DNA of 64,000 nucleotides from Gammaproteobacteria bacterium. Its GTDB lineage: Bacteria; Pseudomonadota; Gammaproteobacteria; UBA6429; Thiohalophilaceae. The notes below the pieces were generated by a model that ran no database searches, was not told the origin of the DNA, and saw only the letters and a list, made by a program, of their open reading frames with translations. Numbering within the stretch: position 1 is the stretch's first letter; each line of letters opens with the position of its first letter. This document shows, in pieces, positions 9,532-20,808 of this stretch. Location of the stretch: the NCBI GenBank assembly GCA_016194635.1, contig JACQBC010000027.1:47017-111016 (forward strand), read 5' to 3'. The translations under genes and the position numbers were made by a program.

Positions 9532-10167
9532 TTATTTCTTAAGCTTGGTTTTATCTTTGGGATTCTTCTGGGATTGCAATTCTTCTTGCTCCAGATAGCG
9601 GTAAGTCTTGGCGATCAAGTCCATGGTGAGTTTCTTGGATCTTTTGTCATCGGTAATGGAAATGTCATGCAGGGTCACAATACGCGGCAAGGCGGCGACA
9701 TCACTCACAAAACCACCGAATTCGTGATAACCCCCTGTTACCCGCATCTGCACCGGATACTCGGCAATCGGCCCGTTAAAACGTTCACCCTGAGGTTTGA
9801 ACAATAGAAACTTGACCCCATTGGCCATACCTTTTTCCGAGATGCTATCCAATAAGGCATCAACCTCGGTTTTCTTCGGCAAGGCGCGGTCCAGAATGGT
9901 CTTTAAGGTCTCTTCGATGGTATCAATTTGTTTACGCAACTCGTCGAGATTATTGGCCTTGGCTTGCATGTCCGTGATGTCTTTTTTGAGCTGGACTTCG
10001 GTGGTTTCGGCAGCTTGCAACTCCACGCGCTTGCCCTGGATAAATGCAAAAAATCCGATAATCCCGACCAACACACAGGCCACCAAAATCACCACGATTT
10101 TAAGCGGTGTCGGCCAGGAACCTACATTGTTAAAATCAATATTGCCAAAATCAATATTACCCTTCAT
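9532..10167 (-). CDS. pilO: Type IV pilus inner-membrane protein PilO
   Basis: Bitopic inner-membrane component of the pilus alignment subcomplex; 211 residues. It has one transmembrane helix (about residues 20-43, LKIVVILVACVLVGIIGFF), a coiled-coil stretch (EVQLKKDITDMQAKANNLDELRK region) and a ferredoxin-like periplasmic domain with the family motif YPVQMRVTGGYHEFGGFVSDVAALPRIV. Its ATG overlaps the pilN stop by 4 bp. The family forms PilN/PilO heterodimers. Confidence 0.94.
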   Translation of the reverse strand: MKGNIDFGNIDFNNVGSWPTPLKIVVILVACVLVGIIGFFAFIQGKRVELQAAETTEVQLKKDITDMQAKANNLDELRKQIDTIEETLKTILDRALPKKTEVDALLDSISEKGMANGVKFLLFKPQGERFNGPIAEYPVQMRVTGGYHEFGGFVSDVAALPRIVTLHDISITDDKRSKKLTMDLIAKTYRYLEQEELQSQKNPKDKTKLKK

Positions 10168-10783
10168 GGCTTCTTCTCCGCTGGGGTCGGCTTGGCCACC
10201 GGTTTGTTGCCTGCAGTCTTCGGGTCCTTGGACGCCAGCTCGGCTTTATTAACGTGTTTCGCCGTTAAGGTAAATTTGATCGAAGCCTCCTTGCCTTTGG
10301 AATCTTCTTCGATGCTGATCAGTTGTGGGTCCTGGAACCACATGGACTGGTCGATATTGCGCATAAACGATGATACCCGCGAATTGGATTGCGCCATGCC
10401 AACAAAATCCAGATTGTTGCCGTTTTGTTTGAGGCTAATCAGGTAGACTCCCTCGGGAATGATACGCACCAACTCGTCGAACAAATGCACCATGTCAGGA
10501 CGACTGCGTTGCAAATCTTGAATCGCATCGATCCGTTTGACCATCAGCTCCTTTTTTTCTTCCAGCCCATCGACTTCCTTGATCTGGTCTTTGAGCTTGG
10601 TAACGTAATCGGTTAAATATTTATTCCGCGATTGTTGCCGGCCAATCTGTAGGTTGTATTGCAAATAGATAAAAAACACCAGTAAAGCGACCAACAACCC
10701 TGATAAACCAATTAAGGTAAGGAATTGGCGTTGTTGTTCTCGGCGGCGCTCCTGTCGCCACGGTAATAGGTTGATCTTGGCCA

Positions 10784-10784
<1 letters not shown>
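10164..10784 (-). CDS. pilN: Type IV pilus assembly protein PilN
   Basis: Bitopic protein of 206 residues with the conserved cytoplasmic N-terminus MAKINLLPWR that docks into PilM. It has one transmembrane helix (about 20-45), a coiled-coil region and a PilN fold ending with ISIEEDSKGKEASIKFTLTA. The C-terminus carries a Lys/Pro/Ala-rich tail. The start codon overlaps the pilM stop by 1 bp (TAATG) and the stop overlaps pilO, so PilM, PilN and PilO are translationally linked as expected for subunits of one complex. Confidence 0.95.
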
Positions 10785-11878
<1,094 letters not shown>

Positions 11879-11892
11879 TTAGATCACATATA

Positions 11893-11921
11893 TGTTTAAC
11901 TACATTAACTACCAGAGTCAA
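11893..11921 (-). promoter_or_regulatory. Possible sigma70 promoter for pilM operon
   Basis: On the minus strand a TTGACT hexamer (11916-11921) is followed after a 17-bp spacer by TAAACA (11893-11898), 38 bp before the pilM start. The -35 matches five of six consensus bases; the -10 is weak. It is the best-spaced pair I see in the AT-rich 185-bp divergent region between pilM and mrcA, but other -10-like TATA stretches overlap it. Confidence 0.35.
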
Positions 11922-12039
11922 CTATAGGTCATTAAAAAGATAAATACAAATGGTACGTAGTCATTGTAAAACAGGCCGGATATACTTCCCGCCTACTCTG
12001 TAACAGGTTTGCGCATCTCCCCCGGCAAGGTAAATTGTA

Positions 12040-14724
12040 GTGTCTGATCCCGTCTCTCCAACCGTGAAACCCGTCATAAAAAAACTGCTACGTTACGCCG
12101 CTGGGGTATTTCTCGGCCTTTTTCTGCTGGGACTGCTGACTGTGGGTGGACTGTATCTGTACATCGCACCCAAACTGCCCGACATTGAATCCTTAAGCGA
12201 AGTTCGTCTACAAGTACCGTTACGGGTCTACACCCGCAGCGGCGATCTGATTGCGGAGTTTGGGGAAATGAAGCGTAACCCCATAAAATACAAAGAATAT
12301 CCGCCATTATTGATACAAGCCGTGACCGCCGCGGAAGATGATCGCTTTTTTGAGCACCACGGGGTGGATTACAAAGGCATCCTGCGCGCCACCTTAAACC
12401 AGCTTACCGAAGCCGATAAATCGCAAGGCGGTAGCACGATTACCATGCAAGTGGCGCGCAACTTTTTCTTGAGCCGCGAAAAAACCTACATGCGCAAACT
12501 CAATGAGATCTTCCTGGCGATGAAAATTGAGAACCAGTTGACTAAAAATGAAATCCTCGAACTGTACTTGAATAAAATTTATTTGGGTAAACGCGCCTAT
12601 GGGTTCTCCGCCGCGGCCCAAGTCTACTATGGTAAAAATCTCAATGAACTCACCATAGGGCAAACCGCCATGTTGGCCGGATTACCACAAGCCCCGTCGC
12701 GCTCGAACCCGATTACCAGCCCGAGCCGTGCGATCCAGCGGCGCAACTATGTTTTAAAACGGATGCAAAAGCTGGAGATCATCACCCCCGCCCAATACGA
12801 GCAGGCCGTCGCGGAAAAAGATCCGGCCAGCATGCACGGGGTGGCACTGGAGATCGAGGCCCCGTATGTGGCGGAAATGGTGCGCGCCGAGATGTTGGCG
12901 CGTTACGGCAATGAAACCTACACCGCGGGCCTGGAGGTTTACACCACCCTCGACAAGCAATTGCAAAACACCGCCAACACGGCGTTACGCGGCGCCCTGC
13001 TCACTTATGACCGGCGGCACGGTTACCGCGGCCGAATCCAGCACATTGATCTGATGAAGAGCGATGACATGCAGGACCTAGGCACTTGGCATGAAACCTT
13101 GGCGGATGTCCCTACGGTGGGCGGTTTGATCCCGGCCTTGGTGTTTGAAGTCGACGATGAGGACGCCTACGCCTATACCCAAAATAACGAGGTGGCCTAT
13201 TTGCCCTGGGATCACCTGGATTGGGCGCGGCGTTATATCGACGACAACCACATCGGTCCGGAGATCAAAAAAGCCAGCGATGTACTCAAACCCGGTGATG
13301 TGATTTACGTGGCCAAGGATCAGCCCGGCTGTTCCTGGCTGGCGCAAGCACCGAAGGTTGAGGGATCGATCGTGGCGCTGAACCCCACCGATGGTGCAAC
13401 CCTGGCCCTGGTGGGTGGATTTGAATATTCACAGAGTAAATTCAACCGGGTCACCCAGGCGCAGCGCCAGCCGGGGTCGGCCTTTAAGCCGTTTATCTAT
13501 TCCGCCGCCCTGGATAAAGGCTTTACCCCCGCCACCATCGTCAACGATGCTCCCGTTGTGTTTGATGCGCCAGGATTGGAGGATACCTGGCGACCGGAGA
13601 ATTATTCCGGGGAGTTTTACGGCCCCACCCGTTTGCGCATGGGTCTGGCCAAATCACGCAACCTGGTTTCGATCCGTGTGTTACGCGATATCGGCATCGG
13701 CTACGCCTTGCAATTCGTGCAACGTTTTGGTTTTGAAAAGGCTATTCTGCCGCGCGATTTATCCCTGGCTCTGGGCAGCGGGACCCTCACGCCATTGGAA
13801 TTGGCCCGCGGCTATGCTGTGTTCGCCAACGGCGGGTTACGTATCGAGCCCTATTATATTGACTACATCGTTGGCCCAGATAAAACCGTGATTGACATTA
13901 CCAATCCCTTGGTGGCCTGCGCCAGCTGTGTTCCCGACGACGTGCCGGACGTGACGAACACCCCCGGCGTGGAGCAACACCCGCCCGCTCTGGCGGACGC
14001 AATCCCAGCCCCTGTGGCCGCCACCGCCTCCCCAACACCTACGCTAACCCCCAGTCCGGCACTCGCGGTCACAGACCCCCCGCTCGCCTCCAATGCCATC
14101 GCAAATGCGGATGAACCCGAGGTTCTGCCGCTCCTACCCAGCAGCGATACTGAAGCGAATTTAGACGCCTTGCTTAAAAAACAATTGACCACCGCCCAAG
14201 GCCCGCCCGTGTTGCGCCCCGCGCCCCGCGCCCTCTCACCCCAGACCACTTTTTTGATATCGTCGATGATGCGCGATGTGATTCGGATGGGAACCGGCCA
14301 GGCGGCGCGGGCATTAAACCGCAACGATCTGGCGGGTAAAACCGGCACCACCAACGATCAACGGGATGCCTGGTTCGCGGGGTTTAACCGCGATATTGTG
14401 GCCGTGACCTGGGTAGGTTTTGATGACCCGCGCCCCTTGGGTAATCAAGAAACCGGGGCGAAGGCGGCCTTGCCGATGTGGATGGATTTCATGCGGGTCG
14501 CCTTGCAAGGCAAACCGGAGGCCCTCTTACCGGTACCCCCGAAGATCGTTTCGGTACGGATTAACAGCAACAGCGGCCAGCCCACAACGGCCGATGATCC
14601 CGATGCGATGTTTGAATATTTTGTGGCGGGGCGGGTGCCCACGGAGCCACACCGTGGGCGGGATAATCCCGATCCACACAATCAACAGGCGCCCTCGTCC
14701 GATGTCACGGACCAATTATTTTAA
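12040..14724 (+). CDS. mrcA: Penicillin-binding protein 1A (bifunctional class A PBP)
   Basis: Inner-membrane peptidoglycan glycosyltransferase and transpeptidase; 894 residues from a GTG start preceded by an AAGG at 9 bp. A cytoplasmic N-terminus and transmembrane anchor (about residues 20-42) lead to the GT51 domain with catalytic Glu99 in AAEDDRFFEHHG and the QGGSTITMQVARNFFL motif. An OB-like insertion follows (about 330-440). The transpeptidase shows Ser480-x-x-Lys483 (QPGSAFKPF), Ser539-Arg-Asn541 and Lys767-Thr-Gly. Unusually, a Pro/Ala/Thr-rich segment of about 80 residues (about 645-725) is inserted between the SxN and KTG motifs. Divergent pairing with pilM is the standard gammaproteobacterial order. 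Confidence 0.96.
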   Translation: MSDPVSPTVKPVIKKLLRYAAGVFLGLFLLGLLTVGGLYLYIAPKLPDIESLSEVRLQVPLRVYTRSGDLIAEFGEMKRNPIKYKEYPPLLIQAVTAAEDDRFFEHHGVDYKGILRATLNQLTEADKSQGGSTITMQVARNFFLSREKTYMRKLNEIFLAMKIENQLTKNEILELYLNKIYLGKRAYGFSAAAQVYYGKNLNELTIGQTAMLAGLPQAPSRSNPITSPSRAIQRRNYVLKRMQKLEIITPAQYEQAVAEKDPASMHGVALEIEAPYVAEMVRAEMLARYGNETYTAGLEVYTTLDKQLQNTANTALRGALLTYDRRHGYRGRIQHIDLMKSDDMQDLGTWHETLADVPTVGGLIPALVFEVDDEDAYAYTQNNEVAYLPWDHLDWARRYIDDNHIGPEIKKASDVLKPGDVIYVAKDQPGCSWLAQAPKVEGSIVALNPTDGATLALVGGFEYSQSKFNRVTQAQRQPGSAFKPFIYSAALDKGFTPATIVNDAPVVFDAPGLEDTWRPENYSGEFYGPTRLRMGLAKSRNLVSIRVLRDIGIGYALQFVQRFGFEKAILPRDLSLALGSGTLTPLELARGYAVFANGGLRIEPYYIDYIVGPDKTVIDITNPLVACASCVPDDVPDVTNTPGVEQHPPALADAIPAPVAATASPTPTLTPSPALAVTDPPLASNAIANADEPEVLPLLPSSDTEANLDALLKKQLTTAQGPPVLRPAPRALSPQTTFLISSMMRDVIRMGTGQAARALNRNDLAGKTGTTNDQRDAWFAGFNRDIVAVTWVGFDDPRPLGNQETGAKAALPMWMDFMRVALQGKPEALLPVPPKIVSVRINSNSGQPTTADDPDAMFEYFVAGRVPTEPHRGRDNPDPHNQQAPSSDVTDQLF

Positions 14725-14738
14725 CCGTTGGGCCCGCC

Positions 14739-15350
14739 ATGTCCCCGCATTCGTCCTCCCGAGACCGTCATATGCGACAACGCCTCGCACAAGAAGCGGC
14801 GCGTATTATGGTGGAGTCTGGCAGCCACGATTTTCTACTGGCCAAGCGCAAAGCGGCGGCCCACTTAGGCGCCCAGGACACCCGCCAACTCCCCAGCAAT
14901 CAAGAAATTGAACAGGCCTTGATCGAATATCAACGCTTATTCCGTAGCACCACCCAGCCCCAGGCCTTGCGCGAATTGCGCCAGGCGGCGCTGCGCGCGA
15001 TGGAATTTTTTAACGGCTACGAACCCCGTTTAGTGGGACCGGTACTCAGCGGCACGGCCGATATCCACACCCCGATCACCCTGCATCTGTCGAGCGATAC
15101 ACCCGAAGACATCGGCTTTGCCCTGATGGAACAGCACATACCTTATGAGCCCTTAGATAAACACCTGCGCCTGAGCTTGGAGGCGCACGAATCCTTTCCT
15201 GGCTATCGGTTTATCGCCGACGGGGCGCCCATTGAGGTGATCATTTTTCCCATCAGCCGCCGGGTGCCCATCCCCCTAAGCCCAATCGACGGTAAACCCA
15301 TGCAACGCGCGAACCTTGCGGCGGTACAAGCACTGGTGAATGATCGGTAA
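14739..15350 (+). CDS. Conserved protein of unknown function, possibly nucleotidyltransferase-like
   Basis: A soluble protein of 203 residues, 14 bp behind mrcA on the same strand and so probably co-transcribed. The N-terminal half is helical, with many Ala, Arg and Gln (LAQEAARIMVESGSHDFLLAKRKAAAHLG). The second half reads RLVGPVLSGTADIHTPITLHL and later GAPIEVIIFP, which faintly resembles the G-S/D-x-D and D-x-hydrophobic layout of minimal nucleotidyltransferase folds. I do not recognise a named family with certainty. An internal Met at residue 12 (MRQRLAQEAAR) is an alternative start. No signal peptide or membrane segment is seen. Confidence 0.75.
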   Translation: MSPHSSSRDRHMRQRLAQEAARIMVESGSHDFLLAKRKAAAHLGAQDTRQLPSNQEIEQALIEYQRLFRSTTQPQALRELRQAALRAMEFFNGYEPRLVGPVLSGTADIHTPITLHLSSDTPEDIGFALMEQHIPYEPLDKHLRLSLEAHESFPGYRFIADGAPIEVIIFPISRRVPIPLSPIDGKPMQRANLAAVQALVNDR

Positions 15351-15365
15351 ACTCAGACGCGGCTC

Positions 15366-15396
15366 GGTTGGATCTGCAAAGCGGGTAGATCCAACC
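15366..15396. terminator. Inverted repeat between convergent genes
   Basis: Two perfect 10-bp arms (15366-15375 and 15387-15396) around an 11-base loop lie between the ends of the gene at 14739-15350 and rpmE. No T-tract follows on either strand, so it is not a canonical intrinsic terminator. Its place between convergent ends suggests a role in 3' end formation or mRNA protection. Confidence 0.35.
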
Positions 15397-15432
15397 TCCC
15401 CTGGCGGTTGAAACGTGGCTATAAACGCTGGA

Positions 15433-15642
15433 TTATTTGGCTTTTTTAGCGTATTTCTGCCGGAACTTATCCACCCGGCCGGCGGTATCGACAATCTTCT
15501 GTTTACCGGTGTAAAACGGATGGCAGTTGGAACAGACCTCGATGTTAAGGTCACGGCCTACCGTGGAGCGGGTTTTAAAACTATTGCCGCAACTGCAAAC
15601 CACGTTGATTTCTTTGTATTCAGGATGGATTTCGGCTTTCAT
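15433..15642 (-). CDS. rpmE: 50S ribosomal protein L31 (zinc-binding form)
   Basis: Ribosomal protein of 69 residues. The start was set at the ATG at 15642 ([10 protein letters not shown]), with TGAGG just upstream, rather than the longer open frame to 15702. Four cysteines that can bind zinc are present in CSCGNSF and [13 protein letters not shown], so this is the C+ paralogue used when zinc is sufficient. The C-terminus ends in the basic RQKYAKKAK. The gene is monocistronic here, between an unrelated convergent gene and a DUF3135 gene. Confidence 0.96.
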   Translation of the reverse strand: MKAEIHPEYKEINVVCSCGNSFKTRSTVGRDLNIEVCSNCHPFYTGKQKIVDTAGRVDKFRQKYAKKAK

Positions 15643-15749
15643 AACAACCTCACGTGTGTCGTGGGAACGCCGCCCGCGCCCAGTGGCGGGTACGTACCCC
15701 AAGGGGGTGCGATAGTACGGTAAAGCCCGGTTGGGAGCAAGCCGTCGTG

Positions 15750-16115
15750 CTATACATCCACCGTTTGAGGGCGAACAAAGGTTAACACCGTCGCGTTACG
15801 CGAGGGCGTACGCTTGCGCAACAGGCTAGGTTCGTCTTTCAGCATCTCTTGATAACACTCGCGTAATTCGGTGAAGGAATCCCACATCATGCGCGATAGG
15901 GCCACACAGGCCGCCAAGGGGGTACCGGCGCGTTCTCGCACCCGGTCGATTCGCCATTGTAAGCGGCGTAATTGCAGACGCTTATCTTCTGGTACTTGGG
16001 CGATGAACTCATCGATGGTTTCCAGGCGCAGGGCCTCGAACCGCACCGGATCTTCCTTGGCCAGGGTCATCCAGGTCTCAAAATCCGGCAACGTAGTCCG
16101 TGATGATTGCAGCAT
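15750..16115 (-). CDS. DUF3135 family protein
   Basis: Small soluble protein of 121 residues. It matches what I know of the DUF3135 family: [19 protein letters not shown] near the start, the helical core [16 protein letters not shown], and [12 protein letters not shown]. No function is established. The ATG at 16115 has GGGGAG at proper distance; the upstream in-frame GTG overlaps that Shine-Dalgarno and is rejected. It is transcribed like rpmE, but a gap of 107 bp separates them. Confidence 0.82.
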   Translation of the reverse strand: MLQSSRTTLPDFETWMTLAKEDPVRFEALRLETIDEFIAQVPEDKRLQLRRLQWRIDRVRERAGTPLAACVALSRMMWDSFTELRECYQEMLKDEPSLLRKRTPSRNATVLTFVRPQTVDV

Positions 16116-16387
16116 TGTTAAACTCCCCACACACGAGATTTTTTTGTCCTATCAGGGTAACGCCATTTAGCTATCCCATGCTAGCGACTAGCGGCACTAT
16201 AAACCTGCCGGTTTTCCCTTACTGTCTACAGGGTATCAAAGCGCCCTGGAGAAAGATGGTTAAATTATCATCGTTTTTTTTAGGGGGAATGTCAAAAACA
16301 TTCGCAGTTAAACAATAACGCGAATATAAGCTTATAGTATATTGATTTAAAAGATAATTTATAAAAAGACACAATCTATGCGGATCG

Positions 16388-17644
16388 CTACCGTTTCATC
16401 GAATCGAAAAATACCGCGTTGGTCTTGGTAGCCCGCATCTTGTCGGCGAGAAATTCCATCGCCGCCAGTTCATCCATGTCGTGCACGACCTTGCGAATAA
16501 TCCACATCTTTTGCAGCTCATCCGGTGTAGTAAGCAGTTCCTCGCGGCGCGTGCCCGAACGATTGATGGTGATTGCCGGGTAGATACGTTTTTCCGCAAT
16601 ACGCCGATCCAAATGGATTTCCATGTTGCCGGTGCCTTTGAATTCTTCGTAGATCACATCGTCCATGCGCGAACCTGTATCGATCAAGGCGGTGGCAATG
16701 ATGGTGAGCGAACCGCCTTCTTCAATATTGCGGGCCGCACCGAAAAACCGTTTGGGTTTTTGCAAGGCGTTGGCATCCACACCGCCGGTGAGTACCTTAC
16801 CGGAGGATGGAATTACGGTGTTGTAGGCGCGCGCCAGACGGGTAATCGAATCCAGCAGAATCACCACATCGAGCTTGTGTTCTACCAAACGCTTGGCCTT
16901 TTCAATCACCATCTCCGCGACTTGCACATGCCGAGTAGCGGGTTCATCGAAGGTACTGGAGATCACCTCACCGCGCACCGAACGTTCCATTTCGGTGACT
17001 TCCTCGGGGCGTTCATCGATAAGCAGCACGATGAGGTAACACTCGGGGTGTTTATTGGTAATTGAACGGGCGATGTTCTGCAGCATGATGGTCTTGCCCG
17101 CCTTGGGCGGAGAAACGATTAAACCGCGCTGCCCCTTACCGATAGGCGCCACCATGTCGATCACCCGGGCGATCATGTCTTCGGTACTGCCATTACCCAT
17201 TTCCAGGGACATACGTTTATTGGGATGCAGTGGAGTTAAATTCTCAAATAAGACTTTATTCTTGGCGTTTTCGGGGGGTTCAAAGTTGATCAGATCCACT
17301 TTCAACAAGGCAAAATAGCGTTCCCCTTCCTTAGGGGGGCGTATCGTGCCCGAGACCGAATCCCCGGTTCGCAGGTTAAACCGGCGGATTTGACTGGGCG
17401 AGACGTAGATGTCGTCGGGGCCGGCCAGGTACGATCCGTTCGCGGAGCGTAAAAATCCAAACCCGTCTTGGAGAATTTCCAATACTCCATCGCCATGGAT
17501 GTCCTCACCGTTCTTGGCGTGGGCCTTTAAGATGGAAAAGATGATGTCTTGTTTACGGGCGCGGGCCATGCCCTCGATGCCCATGGAGGTGGCTAAATCC
17601 ACCAACTCCGCGACGGGAGTGATTTTGAGTTCGGACAGATTCAT
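16388..17644 (-). CDS. rho: Transcription termination factor Rho
   Basis: Hexameric RNA helicase that ends transcription at Rho-dependent sites; 418 residues, the usual gammaproteobacterial length. It begins [18 protein letters not shown] (Rho_N helices). The cold-shock-like RNA-binding domain has [29 protein letters not shown]. The ATPase has Walker A SPPKAGKT, Walker [15 protein letters not shown], and Q-loop/R-loop segments near [14 protein letters not shown]. It lies downstream of trxA on the same strand after a 220-bp gap. A long leader before rho is typical of autoregulation, but I see no specific site. Confidence 0.98.
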   Translation of the reverse strand: MNLSELKITPVAELVDLATSMGIEGMARARKQDIIFSILKAHAKNGEDIHGDGVLEILQDGFGFLRSANGSYLAGPDDIYVSPSQIRRFNLRTGDSVSGTIRPPKEGERYFALLKVDLINFEPPENAKNKVLFENLTPLHPNKRMSLEMGNGSTEDMIARVIDMVAPIGKGQRGLIVSPPKAGKTIMLQNIARSITNKHPECYLIVLLIDERPEEVTEMERSVRGEVISSTFDEPATRHVQVAEMVIEKAKRLVEHKLDVVILLDSITRLARAYNTVIPSSGKVLTGGVDANALQKPKRFFGAARNIEEGGSLTIIATALIDTGSRMDDVIYEEFKGTGNMEIHLDRRIAEKRIYPAITINRSGTRREELLTTPDELQKMWIIRKVVHDMDELAAMEFLADKMRATKTNAVFFDSMKR

Positions 17645-17826
17645 AGTGCGTTTATAGTCTCTTGTCGTTGTGAATTCGGGAAGGCCGCAAAAACACGGCG
17701 AAACGTGTTGAGTGTGTAGTTGTAGTACCTTAAGGGGGTTGCCTGTTCGGCAGGATTTCGTCTTGGTAATTGATTATCGGTATCACTTCACCGCACTTTA
17801 AAAATATCACTAATTTTTTTGTTCGT

Positions 17827-17849
17827 CCAGTGCCTAACCGCGGCACTGG
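17827..17849. other. Hairpin downstream of trxA
   Basis: A perfect 8-bp inverted repeat (17827-17834 and 17842-17849) with a 7-base loop lies 15 bp after the trxA stop. On the trxA strand it is followed by an A-rich, not U-rich, run, so it is not a textbook terminator. It could stabilise trxA mRNA or mark the trxA/rho boundary. Confidence 0.35.
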
Positions 17850-17864
17850 TCCAGGGTTTCAATA

Positions 17865-18191
17865 TCATAAATTGCTATCAATAAACGCGGTTAATTGCGA
17901 CTTGGAAACCGCACCGACTTTAGTGGCTTCCACATTACCGCCCTTGAAGATCATCAAGGTGGGTATGCCACGGATCCCAAACTTCGGCGGCGTCACCGGG
18001 TTTTCATCGATATTCAGCTTGGCGACACGCAGACGACCATCGTATTCACTGGCAATTTCATCCAATATCGGGGCAATCATCTTGCAGGGACCACACCATT
18101 CGGCCCAGTAATCGACCAATACGGGCCCGTTGGATTGCAAAATTTCTTTATCGAAACTGGCGTCAGTGACGTAAATAATCTTCTCGCTCAA
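17865..18191 (-). CDS. trxA: Thioredoxin 1
   Basis: Cytoplasmic disulfide reductase of 108 residues, the family's usual length. The active site WCGPC has the redox cysteines at residues 33 and 36, and the cis-proline motif GIRGIPTLM is present. The start codon is TTG, supported by AGGAG seven bases upstream. The gene precedes rho and is divergent from rhlB, a conserved gammaproteobacterial arrangement. Confidence 0.97.
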   Translation of the reverse strand: MSEKIIYVTDASFDKEILQSNGPVLVDYWAEWCGPCKMIAPILDEIASEYDGRLRVAKLNIDENPVTPPKFGIRGIPTLMIFKGGNVEATKVGAVSKSQLTAFIDSNL

Positions 18192-18328
18192 AGTAACGCT
18201 CCTGTGTCATTCAGACTGTGTGTGATCGTTATCGGTGGGGTATTTAGACTTATAGATCGCCATTGTGCTCGCAAGCCGATGTAGATTTCAAGCCCGGTAT
18301 ACACGCATTATCTGGTATCCTGTGCCCC

Positions 18329-19615
18329 ATGACAGCCCATACTCATTTAAGCACGGTCCGTTTTGCCGACCTACCCCTCCCCCCAGTATTACTTCAAGCC
18401 ATTGAATCCATGGGTTATTTATACTGTACCCCTATCCAAGCCCAGACCCTGCCCAAGAGCTTGGCAGGGCATGATGTCGCAGGCCAGGCCCAGACGGGCA
18501 CGGGTAAAACCATTGCCTTTTTAGTGGCCACGTTTGCTTATTTATTAACCAAACCCACCCCCGCACACCGAAAACAAAACCAACCCCGGGCTGTGATAGT
18601 GGCCCCTACCCGCGAACTGGCGGTGCAAATTGACAGCGACGCGCGCGCCTTGGCGGGATCGCTGGGATTCAAATTGGGGTTGGTGTTTGGTGGCACCGGC
18701 TACGCGCAACAACGCCAAACCATTGAGGAAGGGATCGATATTCTTATCGGTACCCCCGGGCGGATCATCGATTATTTTAAACAACATGTCTTCGATATGC
18801 GGGCCGTGCAAGTCTGCGTGTTAGACGAAGCGGATCGCATGTTCGATCTAGGCTTCATTAAAGACATACGCTTTTTGTTGCAACGCATGCCCAAGCCCCA
18901 ACAACGCCTCTCAATGTTGTTTTCCGCCACCCTCTCCTGGCGCGTCCAAGAGTTGGCGTACGAACATATGAACAATCCCGAACGGGTGGCGATCGAACCC
19001 GAACAGATCACCGCAAAACATGTCACCGAAGCGGTGTATTATCCTTCTAAAGAGGAGAAAATCCCCCTGTTACTCGGACTGCTGCACGCCAAGTCACCGC
19101 AACGCACCTTGGTATTCGCGAATACCAAACGTGTGGCCGAGCGTATCACCGCCTATTTGCGCGGTAATGATTTTCAGGCCGATTTACTTTCCGGTGATGT
19201 GCCACAGAAAAAACGTTTGCAACTATTAACCGATTTCGCCGCCGGTAACGTCAGTATTATGGTGGCCACCGATGTGGCAGCCCGCGGACTGCACATCCCC
19301 GCGGTGAGTCATGTGTTTAATTACGACCTGCCGCAAGACGCGGAGGATTATGTACACCGCATCGGCCGTACTGCCCGCGCCGGAGCCTCGGGCGAAGCGA
19401 TCAGCTTTGCCTGTGATGAGTATGTGTTTTCCTTGCCCGAGATCGAGCAGTACATCGGACACCGTCTGCCTAAACTTAACCTGGATCCTGCCCAGCTTCT
19501 ACAACCCAAGCCCCCCAAACATGACCCACAGGAGCGCGTCCAACACCACCCCCAGCGCCGCCCACAACGCGGCCAGTCACGCTCCCGCAGCGCCGCGCGT
19601 AAACCCACACGATAA
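18329..19615 (+). CDS. rhlB: ATP-dependent RNA helicase RhlB
   Basis: DEAD-box helicase of 428 residues; RhlB is the helicase of the RNA degradosome. Start chosen at ATG 18329 ([19 protein letters not shown]) because the upstream open frame has no family similarity. Seen: Q motif ([14 protein letters not shown]), motif I AQTGTGKT, Ia [20 protein letters not shown], and [12 protein letters not shown]. The C-terminal tail is basic and Gln/Arg/Pro-rich ([19 protein letters not shown]), as expected for RNA contact. Divergence from trxA-rho supports RhlB over other DEAD-box paralogues. Confidence 0.93.
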   Translation: MTAHTHLSTVRFADLPLPPVLLQAIESMGYLYCTPIQAQTLPKSLAGHDVAGQAQTGTGKTIAFLVATFAYLLTKPTPAHRKQNQPRAVIVAPTRELAVQIDSDARALAGSLGFKLGLVFGGTGYAQQRQTIEEGIDILIGTPGRIIDYFKQHVFDMRAVQVCVLDEADRMFDLGFIKDIRFLLQRMPKPQQRLSMLFSATLSWRVQELAYEHMNNPERVAIEPEQITAKHVTEAVYYPSKEEKIPLLLGLLHAKSPQRTLVFANTKRVAERITAYLRGNDFQADLLSGDVPQKKRLQLLTDFAAGNVSIMVATDVAARGLHIPAVSHVFNYDLPQDAEDYVHRIGRTARAGASGEAISFACDEYVFSLPEIEQYIGHRLPKLNLDPAQLLQPKPPKHDPQERVQHHPQRRPQRGQSRSRSAARKPTR

Positions 19616-19617
19616 AC

Positions 19618-20445
19618 TCACCAACCGTAGGCCACGCCCTCTAATATCTGGTACTGACTTTTATATTCGTCATTACTTGTGGGAATAAAGTGCTTATCGC
19701 CCTTCTGGCCGTAACGTTCAATCAAATTCCGTATTGGCCCCACCGGAGTATCCTGTGTTATTTTTTGCGCGATTAACCGCTTGTCATTCGCGTCTAGCCG
19801 ATTACTCAAACTGATCCCTTGATTAGGCGTTCTGAATTGGGCGATAATTTTATTGCGCTTACGCTCATCGTCGGTCATTTTCTTGTCGTAATAGATACTG
19901 CGTAACAATGCACTCTGGCACGCGCCAGCCTTGTACGCTGCATAAACCTCGGGCGATTCCCCCTGGATAGCCTTAATAACCGGCAGACGCACCGGATTAC
20001 GGAATTTATCCATCACCGCCAGGGTACCGTAGTTAGGCGGACCCAGGCCACACACGGTTCTGCCAATCAGATCATCAAGCTTGTTAATATTTTTATCGCT
20101 GGCCGGGGCTATTACAAAATATTCCATATCACCCGGAAGGCGCGCCACCACCTCGTGCCCCAGGTGTTCAATCCGCCAAGAAATAAAATGCGGCCCGTCA
20201 AATACGATGTCGTATTTACCTTCGCGCATTTCCTTCTGATAGGCCAGCCAATTCCGCGAATTGTGGTAGACCACTTTTTTACCGAGCAATTCGGTAAGGT
20301 ATTGAGCGACAGGTTCGTAGTACTGTTCCGCTTCGGTAGAATTTTCACGGGGGGGAGAAGTGAATATTAGTTCGCCTGCACCGGCTTGCGATATTATTGT
20401 TATCAACAATACACACCCTACTACACCACGATGTATTAACACCAC
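19618..20445 (-). CDS. PhnD/PBP-like periplasmic phosphate/phosphonate-binding protein
   Basis: Periplasmic type-2 binding protein of the PhnD family, 275 residues with an N-terminal signal peptide (GVVGCVLLITIISQAGAGE). Family features are an early YYEPVAQYLTELLGKKV, NWLAYQKEMREGKYDIVFDGPHFISWRI, and LIGRTVCGLGPPNYGTLAVMDKF. No ABC permease or ATPase gene is nearby, so it may be a sensor-type or orphan binding protein rather than part of a transporter. The start is GTG with GAGGGAG upstream; a second GTG follows immediately. It ends 2 bp from the convergent rhlB. Confidence 0.82.
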   Translation of the reverse strand: MVLIHRGVVGCVLLITIISQAGAGELIFTSPPRENSTEAEQYYEPVAQYLTELLGKKVVYHNSRNWLAYQKEMREGKYDIVFDGPHFISWRIEHLGHEVVARLPGDMEYFVIAPASDKNINKLDDLIGRTVCGLGPPNYGTLAVMDKFRNPVRLPVIKAIQGESPEVYAAYKAGACQSALLRSIYYDKKMTDDERKRNKIIAQFRTPNQGISLSNRLDANDKRLIAQKITQDTPVGPIRNLIERYGQKGDKHFIPTSNDEYKSQYQILEGVAYGW

Positions 20446-20808
20446 TATCTCCCTCTAGGTTCTTATCATTAAACAACGATTGTGGGGATAAAATGTTCAG
20501 CTCAACCCCGATTCAACTACGATTCGTGCTGGGTAAAGGCAAGTTAGCAAGTAAATTAGGGGAATTCAAATGCAAAATATGTTTTCAACCAAGATTTAAC
20601 AATTAAGAAACAATTATGCTTTGGACCGGCTGTGATAGAAAGCAATTTTAGCGCAGAGACTAAGGCACACGTCCACTACTGTCGCCACCTTAAACCTGCG
20701 CACTCGGGCAGGCAACCGGAACTTTTACCTTAAAAAATCGATGCAACAAATGCCTACGCACCACAAGAATTAGGGAATATTCTTTTGTTCGATCCTGCCG
20801 ATAACCCG
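20446..20808. other. 363-bp gap without a recognised gene
   Basis: The stretch between the PhnD-like gene and the TerC gene is AT-rich. I find no open frame with coding character, no tRNA fold and no T-tailed hairpin. It probably holds the promoter of the PhnD-like gene (toward 20446) and the 3' region of the terC transcript. Confidence 0.5.

Noticed and set aside
9928..10446. Plus-strand open frame opposite pilN/pilO
   Set aside because: Antisense shadow of two clearly recognised pilus genes with no motif of its own.
20446..20808. Small plus-strand frame at 20397-20606
   Set aside because: It starts inside the signal-peptide codons of the PhnD-like gene on the other strand, has no ribosome-binding site and shows no coding pattern.
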